Numbered from the stretch's first letter, positions 12,672-25,711 are shown. The stretch is 64,000 nucleotides of DNA from Oxyruncus cristatus (GCA_013399855.1 VXAY01007011.1:341389-405388), one strand, 5' to 3'. Numbers and translations are program-made. Notes: generated by a model from the letters alone, not told the origin.

Positions 12672-13419
12672 CTGAAAAAAAAAGAGAAATGAAAGGAAAC
12701 TGTCTTATTTTTGTTCCTTTTGAGGATCTAATTCTATTAACAGTTCTGTATGTCTTTTCCCCATCAATTTAATTACAGATTAATTAATTCTTAGCAGTTT
12801 TCTAAAGCCCAGCAAACTATCATCTGACCCAAAACATTTCACAGCAGGGAAAAAAGCCAAGTTAGATAAAGAGAAAATCCATCCTTTGGAAGAAAACAGT
12901 GTTTAGAAGAACAGGCAAGGGTAGAAGAAGATCAGCTCTTCCTTTTCCACAGCAAATACATGTCGCTGCATGTCTCGTTCATTACATTTCACTTCTTTCC
13001 ATTTCTGCACATCGTGCCCCTGACTGAGCTTTACTACAGACTGGTGATGCTATATCCAAGGACTTCTCGTTTTATGCTTTTCTGTGCTTGAGGATACCCA
13101 CATCAAAGTGGCTGAGATACAGACGCAGCCATGGCTTTGCTGTTGGTGTCGTCCCACAGCCATGGACCTCTTTTCAAACAGGCACACAAAGTCTGAACGT
13201 GCTTGGAGCTGCAACCCTGATGATTTAGCTTGTCTCTGAGGCCAAGGCAATGTGGTGAGAAATAAAGGGGTCTACATTAGAAATACACAAGCTCTGGAAA
13301 AGGTTACGTTTATTGTTGCCTGAGATAATTCCAGGAAGGGGTTGAATTTGCACCCTCTTCTGTGAGCTTGTGTTTTGCTTCTGCCAGAGGGTTGTGACTG
13401 CCATCTGCTTACATTTATG
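12672..13419. other. Spacer upstream of the cysteine-rich exon (possible intron)
   Basis: On the - strand this would be the intron 5' of the candidate exon. I looked for a signal-peptide-coding exon here and on to about 14 kb and found none that is convincing. Confidence 0.4.
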
Positions 13420-13567
13420 TTTTTATAGAGCCTTTTATCACAGGGCTCCCAAAGCACTTTACACACTTACACCTTGATTCTCTGTTGTAACAGGAGGTGA
13501 GTTTAAATTAAAATAATGTGCAGGTCGTAAGCTAGGAATTGGGCTTTAGAGCCTCCTTTTTCACCTC
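13420..13567 (-). repeat. Old MIR/CORE-type SINE remnant, antisense
   Basis: The + strand reads ATAGAGCCTTTTATCA, then CTCCCAAAGCACTTTACA. This matches the reverse complement of the 3' tail of amniote MIR/CORE-type SINEs (cctttcatcc..ggatcccaaagcgctttaca) as I remember it. Further on, AAGCTAGGAATTGGGC resembles the part of the core that reads agtcagtggcagagctgggaattg in antisense. It is strongly diverged, as expected for an insertion predating birds. The identification rests on recalled consensus, not a search. Confidence 0.5.
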
Positions 13568-15366
13568 TCAAGTGGGGTTATTACAAAGTAAGTACAAAAA
13601 GCCAGAGACAGGCATTTCAAGCCACAGTCTGAAAATCAAGATATTTTTGAGATTGGAGAAAACAGAAAGACTTAGAAAAAAGGAAGCTATGTTTTGCATG
13701 CGTAGCTGATAAATCTCACAGTGTAAAGGAGAAGCACATCTATGCCTTTGGTAATTGATGTGCTTGCCATGAAGAAAAGGAAGCACAGCTCAAAAAAGCA
13801 CTCATCTCCTTGTCCTTAGATGCAGTTATGGGTGGATGACTACTGCATGTAACAGGGAAGCCCAAAGAAAGGAGAAGTCTCCTTTCTGCAAAGGAGCTGC
13901 CCCATTTCAGAGAGGGGAAGCTGCTGTTCTCAGCTATTGCAGAAGGTCACAGTGGCAGGCCAGGAAAGGCATAAGATGTGACATGTCGCTTCTGTACACA
14001 CAGCAGGGCATGAGTGACATTGCCATGATGACCTCCCAGGAAAGGGGACAGAGGCCAAAGCAGCACGGAAAGCTGAATGCAGGAAGCACAAGAGCGGAGG
14101 ACAGGAGTTTGTCTTTGGAAGGGCTTCCACGGGGTTAGCGAGTTAATTAGTTGCACAGCACGGGCCCAGCCACTGTGCCATGAAGCTTCTTTTATTAAAT
14201 CTGCTTATTTCTGGACCCTCTGTTGCTGGTTCAACTGCCACTGGCCAGGCCAATCAGAGAGAGCACGTTGGCCTTTGGGCACAGGTGGACACCCACACTG
14301 CCGACACTTGCAGCTGAGCCAGCCACCTTAGGGTCCTTTACTGATGATGCAGAGAAAGGTTTTCCTTAGGGAAACACTTCCTCTCTTCCTGAGGAAAATA
14401 GGACAAATTATTTGCACCCAAGAAGTGTTTGTTTCACTCCACCCTGAAGTCAGGAGAAAGGACATTTCTCACCCTCTTCGCCCTGCAGAATAGTGAATCC
14501 TCTCTAGCAGAGCAGTTGCAAAAAAACCCACATTTTTTTCAACACAAAGACTTAAAAATAGAAAATTAATTTAAAACCCTGTGAAAATTAGAACTGCTCA
14601 CATACAACTGGGTCGTCAAGATACATAGCCATACATGCGGATGCTCACCACTAGGAAGCATAGGTAATCAGTTTATACCATGGCACATTAATTTGACTTC
14701 CCAGATCAAAGCACCTGATCCAGAGAGAAAGACTGAGAAGCTAAAAAAGGGATGAGAATAAGGTGAGAAGGCATGGGGTAAAGGACCAGGAGAGGTAGGG
14801 AGAGCAATGGAAAAATAGCATCAGAGACTGAAGGAAAAAAAGCAGAAGCTGCAACACTAGAGACCTAGTTCATTCATGACCCCTTCTCTTTCTTCTCCAA
14901 GTTAAATCTTTTCCCCATCCTCCCTTACCCTCGCTTCTGCTCTCCCGTGGCTCATTTTGTGCACCCATTGCAGCTCAGCTCACTCTTTCACCTGCACAGA
15001 CTCATCACCACCTACAGAAAAATCCTCCAAATATCAACCTGGGGTGCATTCTGGAGCAAAGGGGAGGGCCTGAAATAGCTCCTGCTGACACCCTGTTGTT
15101 GCAGATAAATAACTCGGCACTCACTGGAGCTGGGACTGGAGTCCAAGTCCTCTGGCAGTTTTATGAAACTCTAGCTATTCCTTGCCTCTGCTTTTCAAAA
15201 AGTGCACAAAATGAAATGGCTTGTTCCGGGGCAAATGACACAATGGTGCTAAACTGCATGATTTGTTTGTTTGTTTCATCCCAGGAGGGGAGGAGGAGAA
15301 GGGAAGGAATGTATATTTGATCTGATCCAAACCATTTTTTGTTGCTGTTGTTTCTGCTAAACTCTT

Positions 15367-15386
15367 AAAAAAAAAAAAAAAAAAAA
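15367..15386. repeat. A20 homopolymer run
   Basis: Twenty consecutive A bases. No retroelement body or flanking target-site duplication was recognised beside it, so I do not call it a poly(A) tail. Confidence 0.95.
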
Positions 15387-18112
15387 TCAGTGGTTTGAAC
15401 TGCCCTACACAAAAGAAGTTTGAGGGGAAAAAGAGAGATACTATACTCCATTTTTCTCTCAAGGCTCGTTTGACCCTCTGACACCTCAGCCTGGGAGGAA
15501 CTCGCTTACGAAACCCAGCGTTCAGAAATAAATTTAAAAAATAGCCCAAGCTGCCCCACATTCAGGAGAAAAGCTGTTTATTTACTTTGTATTCTCCTGC
15601 AGTGCCTGTGTGCTTGTGTCAGAGCATGCTCTGAATTGCCCACTGACCTACATTCCCTGGGACATGAAGCCATGCCTCCCTGCTCCAGGGCTTGCCAGCA
15701 CCCCGTGCCCTGGCCCTGCACTCCCTCTCCAGTGTTGCACCAGCTCTACCAGCAACACTGTGCATAAGTGGATAATGTCTCGGCCCACCGAAGCATACTT
15801 TTAAATGGATAGCCAGCCAAGTGTATATTAATTAAACTTAAAAGTTCTATTTATTGCCAAACACAGGGGGATTACACAGACAACAAGTGGCAGAAAGTAC
15901 TCCAAAATGTTCTCAACCCTTTAATTACTGCGCTATAGTTAGCCCAGAGAGCTCATGTATAATCAGCGCTTCTGTACGCACTGTTTACAGCAAGCACTCA
16001 GGAGAAGCAAACTTACTTCATGGCCTCTCTGAGCAGCTGCCACGTTTGGAGGGGCAGGAGGAACACAGAAGGCACTGAAAGGTACTGAAGGGCCTTTTCT
16101 TTATCTCCTTCCCCGCAGGGCTGCTCGCCTCCAGCACCCTGCTGTGCTCACCAGTCCTGGGGGCTCCGCCGCCAGCCCGTGCCCTCCCCTCAGCAGTGCT
16201 TTCGGTCCACGCACCAAATCTCCCACAGCGCCCAATGTGTAGCTCTCCCAAAGCTGCCATCATGGAAGTTAATTACCATTGCAACACGCTTTGCTGCTGG
16301 CAGTTTTTAGAGCTGGGCATCTTAGGAATTTGAATTTATTTTATGCCGTGGTGTTTCATGTGCCTACAGCTCATGCATTTCACAGGTGAGATGAGCAGCC
16401 AAGCAAAGTCAGGAAGATCTGGACTCCCAAGAGGCTGATCCTGTTCCCCTGAGTCTGTCACTGGGACCAATCTCTTGAATTCAGAGATCAGTGCTAGATC
16501 CAGCAATATGATGCCACTGAGTTCTTCTCAGAGCAGCTTACAAGCCCTCAACAAAAATGTGTCTTCTTTCTTAAAAATTAAGATGAAAAAATCCACAAAA
16601 AATGGTAAAAAATTAATAGCCCAGTTTGAAATAGCCCTTCTCTCACTCACACATACAACTCCATAGAGTTAATAGCACTGACCTCTGTGCTCCTCTGTTT
16701 CCCTATCTCCCAGCAGTGCCTCACAAGCAGTAGCATATTGCTGTCTGCTACTTGACTGCCTTCAGCACTGGCAGCTCATTTTCCTTCCCTGAATCCTCAA
16801 ACTGCCATTTCACTTCCAGGTGTTTTCATTGCAATAGCATGAAAAAGAACACATATGCACCCATTAGCAAGCGAGCAAGAGGAAAACCTTTAATCCTCTT
16901 GCATTTTCACAACTGATGGCAATTCAAACAGCAACATGCATTTTCCATGTGACCCTAGGTCTATGCTTCAAGTGTCATATCCACTCCCAAGGGTAAAAAT
17001 TTCCCCATCTGGACAACCTGAATAATACAAGGAACAGTGGATAAATAAAGTCATGGTGTATGGGAAACAGCTGAGTAAATCACATTATAGCACCACCAGG
17101 TCTGCCACTGTTACCATCTTCTTCCAAGCAGTCTGAGGCACCTTATACATTTAGTACCTCCACACTGATATATTTAGCAACCCTTTGGACAGCACTCATG
17201 TTTAACCTTCACCAAAACAGCCCGACTCCATCTTCCAGGACCTCAGAGTCTCCCTCACAAGGTCCAGCAAACTGTTCTTCCCCAAGGCAGGGGTACAAAC
17301 AGCCCTCAGCTTCGTGGTTTGGGCTTCTCTGTAAGGAAGATAAGGTCTCTCTGACTGGCTACAAATATGCCCTGGGGGATTTGCAAGCCTAGAGCTGCCA
17401 GCACAGAGAATACCTTGGCCAATATTTGTCCTCAGCAATGCAACCTGTCCTGCCCTACCTCAAAAACCTCTGATATTTAGACCAGGATGTTTAAGGACTT
17501 CAGGATGATTCCAGAAAGAAGGGATTCAGTAGCTTTCCCAGTCCACAAATACAATAACACCAAAGCCTTTTAAAGATAATCTGGTCAGAAATTTTCTGAT
17601 AAAAAATAGCAATTCATTCCTTCCCAAATTGTTGCTGCTTTCCCAAACTCAGCCGACATTTCAACTCTCTGGGAACCTCATTCAAGTTTCTGGAGATGAG
17701 CCTTAGGATCTGGGATTCCTTTTCAGCACTTAGGGTCTCCTTTCCTGCAGAGCTACCCTGAAGCCAGGACTCTAATGAGCTGCCAGCAAAGGCTCACTGT
17801 CAGGGCTTCATTCCACTGTCCTCTCTGTTACACTGAGCAGGTGTAGAACCTGTGGAGCTGCCAGAAATTTCTTCAGCCTTTCTTTGGATTACTTGCTTTA
17901 AAATACGTCATGTTTCAAAACAATGGCATTTCTTTCAAACTGAAATCCCAAATTTTAGCCAGCTTTGCAGTTAGTGTCTGTATTGAAAATCTCTGGGTCA
18001 AAAGACAACATTTGTAACCAGCCAAATTACTTTGGGACATATTAAAAGTTCCCTAAAATGAATAGCTGGCAGATCAGCAAACTGAACAACCCCAAATTAC
18101 ACTGAAGTTCAT

Positions 18113-18134
18113 ATGCATGCATGCATGTGCATGT
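18113..18134. repeat. ATGC-type microsatellite
   Basis: Short run of ATGC units (atgcatgcatgcatgtgcatg), partly interrupted. It is self-complementary and purine/pyrimidine alternating. Confidence 0.85.
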
Positions 18135-20263
18135 ACTGCCTCACAAACTGACAGCAAATGTTCCCTGTCATAGGACCAGCATTGCATAAGTGGTATTAAT
18201 GTGTAGAATTACTTTGTGTCTGCATCTGGCACAGCTTTTCCTGGACAGATGACTCACATTCATTCTGCCCTTAACTGCTGAGTCTTTTGAAGCACATTCT
18301 TGTACTATTCTTTCTTTCTTTCTGCAATGGGCAAAAAATTAATTTTACTGTATATGGCGGTGTGTTTTCACATATCCTGCTGCCAGGTGTTGCTGTGAAC
18401 CAGGTGGCAGTCCATCCTGCTCTGAATCTTGATTGTTTCACAGGCTTGCTAGGACTGTGTCATGAAGGCAGTTTGAGATAAAGGAAGAAAGGTATTTTGC
18501 TTTTTCCTTAGAGACCAGCAAACACAAGTGCTGCCCAAAGAGTTGCTATATATGTGAGTGGTGATATACTAAATGTACTCACTTGTCTCAGGGTTGTCTG
18601 CTAGTGGTAATGGTAGATGTTACCAGCCTCAGGGTGTGAAGATGAAGATAGACCCAGAAGACCTTCTTCAGACACTTACAAAATTTTCTCTCCCTGGGCA
18701 ATACACCTGGCCAGTATGCCAAAGACACCAGAGGGGCTCTTTATACCACATGCAAGCCTTCTCCCAGGCACAGTCCTGGGACATGCAGACCTCTGTGGCT
18801 GAGCTCAGCTCTTCTGTCCATCGCTGTGGACATAAGGCATATGCACATGGCCTTTAGGTCTGCAGGCCTCCTGTTTCCCCAGTAATCACTGCTCCTGCTG
18901 GCATCTGGTTCCTACACACCCATTCCTGGACTTTTCTGTCATTTCCACACTGCTGCATCAGCAATGGCACAGGAGCCAGCTCCTTGCAGAGCCAACCCCA
19001 GACCCTGGATGTTCCTCTTAGTCCTTAGGCCATTACAGAAGTGTCACCAACTGGACACTGAGTAGGGCAACTCATGAGTCACACAGCACCCGGAGGTGAT
19101 CCAGGAGTTCCTGTGTGAGCGGAGTGCACTCTACAACCCAAATAAATAAAAATTCTTGTTTAAATGTAACACACTTGATGCTGACACTGATTTGCAGATA
19201 AAATAGCAAAAGCACAGCTCCGCTTGTTTTATAAGATTCAGGGTTGGCTTGAGATACAAATAAGTAGCTGTTTTATTTCTGGCTTCACCCTCAGGACCAA
19301 TGCTCACTGATATTGATATTTAAAGAAGCATTTTCTTCAGCATGGCTACAATCCAGGGTGTGTGGTGTGGTGGTCTTTTTTTCTCCTATGTTGGCTTCAA
19401 ACGAGTTGTAGGTGTCTAGGTGGGTGGGTTGAGTGACATATTAGTGAGGAAGCTTCCTCCCCATTCAGAGCTACATGGAGAAGTCAGAAAGGCATCGTTT
19501 GAAAAAGTGACAGGCAGATCATGTTGGACTATTGCTGATGAAAAAGAGTTTAAATCCATCAAGAATTTTGAATTTGGAAGTGCATTGCTACAGAGAGCAG
19601 GGTGAAGTGAACTTCACTAACCTCTATAAATATTATCTGTCTTTTAATTTCAGATTTCTTCCTCGAAAAGCCTCTCAAAATGCACGCTGCCTTATTTCAG
19701 TTCCTGGCATCCAATCAAACTAGCTATCTAACAACAAGGAGCAGAGGAAGTCTGTCCTTCATCTCCATTTAGAAGTAAAAGATTCCCCCTTCTCCCCTGC
19801 CCAACCCCCCAGCCTGGCTCTGAAGGTCTTCCAATTATCTGCTTTACCTGCCGCATTAAAAAGTAAAACATATGAGTTTCCAGAGATACAGAGTCTGAGG
19901 ACAAGCCACTGTGGCAAAGCCATGACATTAGAACAGATGGAAAACTTCTCGGGAACAAAATGTGCACAAAAAATGGGTTCTGGCTTTGAAGTGTATATTC
20001 ACGGTGGGTGCTTTCATGTCTTTTGAAAAGCCCTAGCTCAAATATGACCTACTTAGGCAACATTCTTATTTATGTCTCCAACTAAGGAGCTGTATATTTA
20101 GCAAATGAGAGGAAATCATCCCCCTGTCATGTTTATAGATTGGAGCAAACTTTGCTGTTTAATTCTTCAACAGATTTGTCTCCATAAAAGTGAATGTAAT
20201 TTAAACACTGTTAAAAAAATCAATAAATTCCAGAAACTTGGGATAAATGGAATCATAATTTTA

Positions 20264-20287
20264 AATATATATATATATATTATATAT
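20264..20287. repeat. AT dinucleotide repeat
   Basis: About twelve AT/TA units with one phase break at 20280-20281. Confidence 0.9.
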
Positions 20288-20561
20288 GTACAGACATACA
20301 TACAGAGAAAGAAAGAGAACATTTATTCAGTAGACTGCAGTTAAACCATATTTATTTAACTGGTTCAAGAATAATGGATAAGGCTGAGCAAAGGTGGAGA
20401 GAGAATCATGAGACTTTGCCATTTCAATTGATGCTAAATGCTAACTATTGTGTAAGATAATGAGGAACATAGGAAATCTTAACTCTTCATAGACTAGGTA
20501 GGTTTATCTGGACTAAAATGAAAAGAGATTAAAATGAAGTTAAAAGATTCTTCTGTTCAAG

Positions 20562-21930
20562 AAATTGAAGCTGAAAGGCACCTCATAAGGACATCTGGTT
20601 CATCTCCCAAAGGCAAGATGAATGAGACCCATGTTATTCTGGACTGAAATCTGTCTAACCCCCAAGGATGGTCATTTGGTAAGCTTCCAAGCAGGCTATT
20701 TTCCCTTTTTGCAATTATCACTAGTAGAAGGATATTGCTGGCATCTAAACTATGTCTCTCGCTGAGGTTACAGCCCATTACTCCCAGTCACAGTAGACAA
20801 AGAGGACAGATTATTTCTTTCTGCTTTTCAGTAACCTTTCAAGATTTATCACGTTCCTTCTTTAGATTTGGCAACCCCAGTCTGTTCAGTCTTCTCTCAT
20901 GGATCGTGTTTCTAGTTGATCAAAAGTGCATCACCCTATTGAGCCACATCTCACCTATAACCTCATCTGAGATGATCCACTCCAGAACCCAAATCCTTCT
21001 CTTCAAGACAGCTGCTTTGCCAGTCATTTACTCTCCTTGCGTTAAGGAGAGGTGTGTCAACACCCCAGTCTGTACAGGCCAACTTCTCCGGGTTACTTTG
21101 CATTCTGAATCTGTTTTCCACCTGGCCCACATCCCATCCCAGCCTGCAAAGCAAAGAAGAACCTTCTGTTTTCCACCATCACACCTCACACTCTGGCCCA
21201 GCACAGATCCCAAAGCACGCCTTCAAAATCCCCTTACAGTTACAAAGGTAACCATTGGTATCTGCTCTCTGACTACAGCTTGCCAGGCAGCTGTAGGACA
21301 GGACAGTTCCTTCTTGTCCTGGTTTCTCCATGTCTTATGACTGTGTCTTGTAAAACAGTACCAAAAACCTTATTAAAATCAAGACTTGTGTCAACCATTG
21401 GTTTTTTCCTTTCTACAAGGTCTGTTGCTTTGTCTCACAGGAAAGGAGTTTGGTGATTTACTCCTGACAAACACCTGCTAGATGTCCTGCTCATACCCTT
21501 GTTCCCTTCAAGGTGTTTACAATCAATTGCTGGATTGTTCATTCCATGTACTGGCAAGTCTCACTTGACTACAAATCCCCAGATTCAGCTTTCTCTCCTT
21601 GTTATGGATAGACACTATCTCTACTCTTCTTCCATCCTCCAGAACGTCGCCCGTCCTTCATGACATCTGGGGGTACGCTAAACTTTCAGGGTCTGTTTCA
21701 GCCAGTTCTCTGGTTCTCTCTACCCAAGGCTGAATTTCATGAGACCCAATAAATTAAAAAAAAAAAAAAATTGTTTATCTCAGTATTTTCTAATCTCATT
21801 TTTCCCCACTGTAGCCTGAACTCCTATCTTGTAGTCACTGGCTGTATTAAGCCTCCAATCATAGCTGAGCTTCCTAACCAAACACTGATTCAGAAGCCGA
21901 TAATACAATTTATTTCAGATAACACTTTAT
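20562..21930 (-). mobile_element. Ancient CR1-type LINE, antisense, 5'-truncated and decayed
   Basis: The + strand follows, in order, the reverse complement of an amniote CR1 from its 3' UTR inward. It starts with a 3' UTR-like stretch (GAAGCTGAAAGGCACCTCAT). Next is the phrase resembling 'ctaaacctccc..tgagaccattactcc' near 20745-20780, then 'cagtcttctctcatgg' at 20889. 'cccaaatccttctc' is at 20990. 'accaaaaaccttattaaaatc' is at 21360, followed by 'ctcctgacaaacacctgct' at 21460, which lies in the region coding for reverse transcriptase. 'tcctccagaacgtcgcccgtccttcatgac' is near 21635-21663, and 'cactggctgtattaagcctccaatca' ends near 21860. Many indels and stops show a dead copy. Divergence is much greater than in the CR1 at 49.9 kb, so it belongs to an old subfamily, which I cannot name with certainty. 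An A15 run interrupts it at 21756-21770. Confidence 0.7.
21756..21770. repeat. A15 homopolymer run inside the old CR1
   Basis: Fifteen A bases interrupt the antisense CR1. CR1 elements do not end in poly(A), so this is either slippage growth or a scar of another insertion. Confidence 0.9.
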
Positions 21931-22671
21931 TTTGGGGGAATATTCTAGTCTTTCACAACCCTCAAGTTATTTCTTAGCTACCTGATGCTCAAAGGCCCTC
22001 TTAATCTCCTAAATGGGAAGGAGTGCTTTGCATCTTACAAAACCAAGCCCCTAGCTGAGGCTCAGCCTTTGACAGAAATGGGGTATTTGAAAACAACTGT
22101 GGTTTTTCCTGACCAAAGCTCATTTGAAAATACCGTAAGAATACTTATCTTGTTGATGTTCCAGCTGAGTGTAGAAGGGCTGTGGTGTGCAGAAATGGAA
22201 GTACAGCTTCAAAACCCTGTCCACATTGTCAGTGAGAGTTCCAAACCTTTATTCTGCAACCCAACAGGCCTACCTTAAACTGCTTAATTCTCCCACCTCA
22301 CCTTCCCAAGTCATATTTATACTTTACCCTTTAATACTTGTTTAGAGAACACATACAATTCCACTGATGAAATTTAAAACCCCAAAAGAAACACTCTCCC
22401 TCAAAATGGATTAAAACAGTGTCAGCTCCCTTGAAGTTAATGAATGAATACTATTCCTTAGAGCTGTTTTTATTCCTTCTGATATCCTAAATGATGCTGA
22501 ATCAGAAAGGGTGAAGTAACTGAAATCCAGATATGTTAGTTTCTGCTCCATTAGGAAAAGGAAAAATCAATTTGGCAAAACATAAAAAAAGAAAATCAAT
22601 ACAAAAAGAAATTTTATTTTCACTTGAAAACTAAAAATATATTACAAACAATGGTGAGTGAAAATTATTCA
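21931..22671. other. Unannotated spacer between two old repeats
   Basis: The first part may still be very decayed CR1, but I could not follow the alignment. No gene was seen; the 97-codon frame at 21985-22278 has no supporting signal. Confidence 0.4.
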
Positions 22672-22800
22672 TTGATTTGTATAACACCTTTTACAAGTCC
22701 AAAAAGTGCTCCAAAGAATTATAGATTATTTAAATCTAAGGATCACTTACCACCAAAATGCACCTGTCTCTAGGGTGGAATGCAGCTGCTACAAAATCAT
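22672..22800 (-). repeat. Possible old SINE tail, antisense
   Basis: The + strand phrase GTATAACACCTTTTACAAG, followed by AAAAAGTGCTCCAAAG, resembles the same '..gcaccttttatcc..tcccaaagtgctttaca' tail seen at 13420. The rest does not align well. A GTAAGT donor-like motif on the - strand at about 22749 is probably chance. Confidence 0.3.
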
Positions 22801-22984
22801 ACTAGCAAACACTACGCCACAGCTTTAGGGCACAAATGCTTTATCAGAAGATGCATCAAGGGAAGTTGAAAATGCAGAATGGAATTAACCAGGCTGGAAT
22901 ATGACCACACTGCAACTACATTGATTTCAGTTTAGGCTTAAACTCACAGAAGATAGGTCTATCAGCCCATTAAACAAACTTTGG

Positions 22985-23152
22985 CTCACAAAGTCCCTAA
23001 AATGCTCTGTGTCACAAGCTGGGATAATAGGCCAGAGGATGGGTCAGTTTGTGTTTGCCCTATTCCTTCTGCTCTTTCCCTGGTCACTGACAGAAAGCCG
23101 ATGGCACCAGTCTAGATGGACCTTAGCTCTGACCTAGCATAGCTGTTCGCAG
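22985..23152 (+). mobile_element. CR1-family 3' UTR end, old, sense
   Basis: The stretch carries the typical 3' end of old amniote CR1 copies in order: 'ggctgggaggtggccag' appears as GCTGGGATAATAGGCCAG, 'ggccactgtcggaag' as GGTCACTGACAGAAAG, and 'gggctagatggacctttggtctgacccagtatggctgttc' as the sequence ending TCTGACCTAGCATAGCTGTTC at 23152. Only the last ~170 bases are recognisable, which is normal for CR1 5' truncation. No terminal octamer repeats remain. The match rests on recalled consensus. Confidence 0.65.
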
Positions 23153-23330
23153 GTCCTGAGCTCGCATGCGGGGCTGTGGGGCACGGCTGCACCGCAGCCA
23201 GCGCACCCTCACATCTGTTGGCTCAGCGGCAGGGCAGCCATCTCTGGCAGAAGGGCAGGTGGTGCAGCCGACAAGGCAGCCTTTTGTACTCTCCGGCATG
23301 AATCACCACACTCATCCGGAGGCACTCTAA
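23153..23330. promoter_or_regulatory. Small CpG-rich patch
   Basis: About ten CpG dinucleotides occur in ~180 bases, well above the AT-rich, CpG-poor surroundings. It is too small for a classic CpG island and no transcript start is evident. It begins directly at the end of the CR1 3' tail. It could be a small regulatory element or just local GC bias. Confidence 0.3.
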
Positions 23331-25711
23331 ATCCTCAGTGTTAAGCACACATTAAGTTGTTTCAGGATATGGGCCGCATTTATAGCACTGTCATTAGTAG
23401 CAAGGGCTCGCACTGCATAAAATTACACAAAGTACCTTTTGTACCTCAAGATGTACTTAGCAAGCAAACTCCTAGGGGCAGGGAATGTGCAGTCTTCTGT
23501 TTCTCTAAAGCACCTTATTCAATTACGGCAATATAAAAATGATTTATAACAATCTATTAAAAATACAACTCAAGTGACTTATCACTCCTGGGGTCCTGGG
23601 AATATACTGTAGGATTTGCCATTTAGTTGTAAACCAAATCTAGTGGCCAGTATCTCATGTTTTAGAGAAAGATGAAAACTATTGATACACCTCACCAATT
23701 GCAAGTGCAGCATGTCTTGGGTGATACAATCTTGGGTCATCAGCTGAAACATGATGAGGGGGAAGCAGAAATTTAGAAAACAATGGCAGAAATTTCTACT
23801 CCCTACAGTCTGTAACCCAACCAGTTCTTCCACTGATCAGGAAGCCTCCTTCAGTCCAAGGGCTGCTGCAGGGCAGGTGGGCAGGCACAATGCAAACACT
23901 TGCCATCACTACCATGGTGCTCCTTTCTACCCAGGGTGTTTCTTTCTCCCTCAGCTTTCTCTGGAAAAGTTTTTTGGGAACATAAAAGTCCAAAATAGCA
24001 GCAAGACAGAATAAACAGCTTTCCTAAAAGGCCACAAGCTGGGCTGGAAAGAGATTCACAAAGCATCTTGCACCCACAGTCCTAGGCAACCTGCACTACA
24101 CAGGGTGACCCAGAGCCCTGGGGACAGCTGAAGCTATGTGTGGGCTAGAAGCACAGCACCTATTTCATCTCACCCAGTTCAACAACCCAAGTCTACCTGT
24201 TCCTGTGCTGAGGAAGACTAAGGGTATGTAATAAGAAAATCTCAAATTAGAAACCTGACCCCTCTCTTCTGTCTTCCAAACAGGCAAGAGTCTATTCTGC
24301 AAAATAGTCTGCATCAACATCAAAGTCAAAATAGACATCATGTGCATCAGAGGCATGCACCACATCTGATAAAATACTCCAAATTCTGACAATTAGCAGA
24401 CATGGATGGAAACTATTTGCACCCTGGGACTGCCTGTTATTGGCAAAGTGTGATGATAAAGCTGTATTCATAGGAAACCCCTGGCCAGGAACTGACCTAT
24501 TTGGCCAATAAACACTTTCCTCTGATTTTTCTGACAGTGATATCTAGCAGCTCTTTTCATAAGTTGATATAGCTGTACCTTGAAAACAATAGCAGAGCAG
24601 ATGGGGGAGGTTTACCCTTTCCCACAAAGCCACTGGAGCTATCAAACAGCATGAGGTAGAAATCCAAATGCACAACTAATCAGAGATGCCCTCACCTGCT
24701 AAAACTAGCCGAGAACATGATACTTAAGGAAAAAAAAATAATTTTAATGTAATATTGAATAGAATTGATAGATATAGCCACAAACGGAAAATGGTAGAGG
24801 CTGTAGGACTACTAAATTCTTCTTCGCTTTCACACTTTCTACCAACACAATTCTACCAACCCTCAGCTTCTGCCTCTTCCACTGCTCCTTCCCCCACTTG
24901 GGGTTTGTCCCCATATTTGGGAGAACTCTTAAAATCTTCCATTCTTAAGGAGGATTCAAACATCAAGGCCCCTACTAGCACAGAATATGTTTCTTGTGCC
25001 ATAAAATCAATACACTGCTTCCTGTGGGTTTCCTTGCCCAATTCCCTAGGGATTAGCACAACACCAGTTGTGCTAACCAATTGACAACTGATGCTCTTCC
25101 CCTACTTGGATTTCTGCGTAAGATTCCTTTGTAGACACTCTAGCACCTAATACTGGCTCACACTATACTTTTCCCCAGTAACGTCACTCTCTCTTCCAAA
25201 AAGCTGTATTTTTTCAAAGAGCTTTGTCTCCTGAAAAAACTGTTCTTTGGTTGTATTTGGCTGAAGCTGGCCAACCAGTTAAAAAGTCACTGAGAAGACA
25301 GCTACACACCTCACCCACAGTGCAACACAGAAGCCTCATTTTGTAAGGAAATTAGGCTAAAAAATGAACAGTGAACCCAGAATCTTCTGTTCTCTCATTC
25401 CCTGTGAATCCAACGTTCATCTTTGTTACAACCTCCTTCTGACAGGAATTGCCTTTATCTGTATTTTGTAAAGCTTTGAGCATATTGCCAGCACTTTAGT
25501 AGTAAAATATCATAGAAAACCATATATCTGAATATTATTATGCAGAAAATATGTGCATGTTCACACAGACAGCAGATATATAAAAATATTGAATATGTAA
25601 TTTAAGGCTGTATTTGTGTTTAAGCATGTAGGTCAAACACAGGGCAAAGTTTTTTCTATTGCACACAAAACCTACATGTACACTGGACCGAAAGAAAGCA
25701 CATAAACTCCT
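23331..25711. other. Unannotated intergenic stretch
   Basis: I see no gene, transposon or notable repeat. Open frames are short and lack splice context. Confidence 0.55.

Larger units (their letters stand above)
13568..20561. other. Unannotated intergenic stretch
   Basis: No gene was recognised. It holds simple repeats (A20 at 15367-15386, ATGC-type at 18113-18134, TA-type at 20264-20287) and a modestly GC-rich patch at 16110-16220. The block at 15780-16010 has low redundancy and several homeodomain-like cores (ATTAATTAAA, TTTAATTAC), so it could be a conserved element. A weak MIR-like phrase near 16675-16715 was not long enough to call. Confidence 0.5.

Noticed and set aside
15367..15386. 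A20 run as a retroposon tail
   Set aside because: No gene-like or SINE-like body upstream and no target-site duplication.
16675..16715. Phrase similar to the MIR core (ctctgtgctcctctgtttccctatctc)
   Set aside because: Too short, and the flanking parts of the element do not align.
20735..21340. 201-codon open frame
   Set aside because: It lies on the antisense strand of the old CR1 and is explained by that element.
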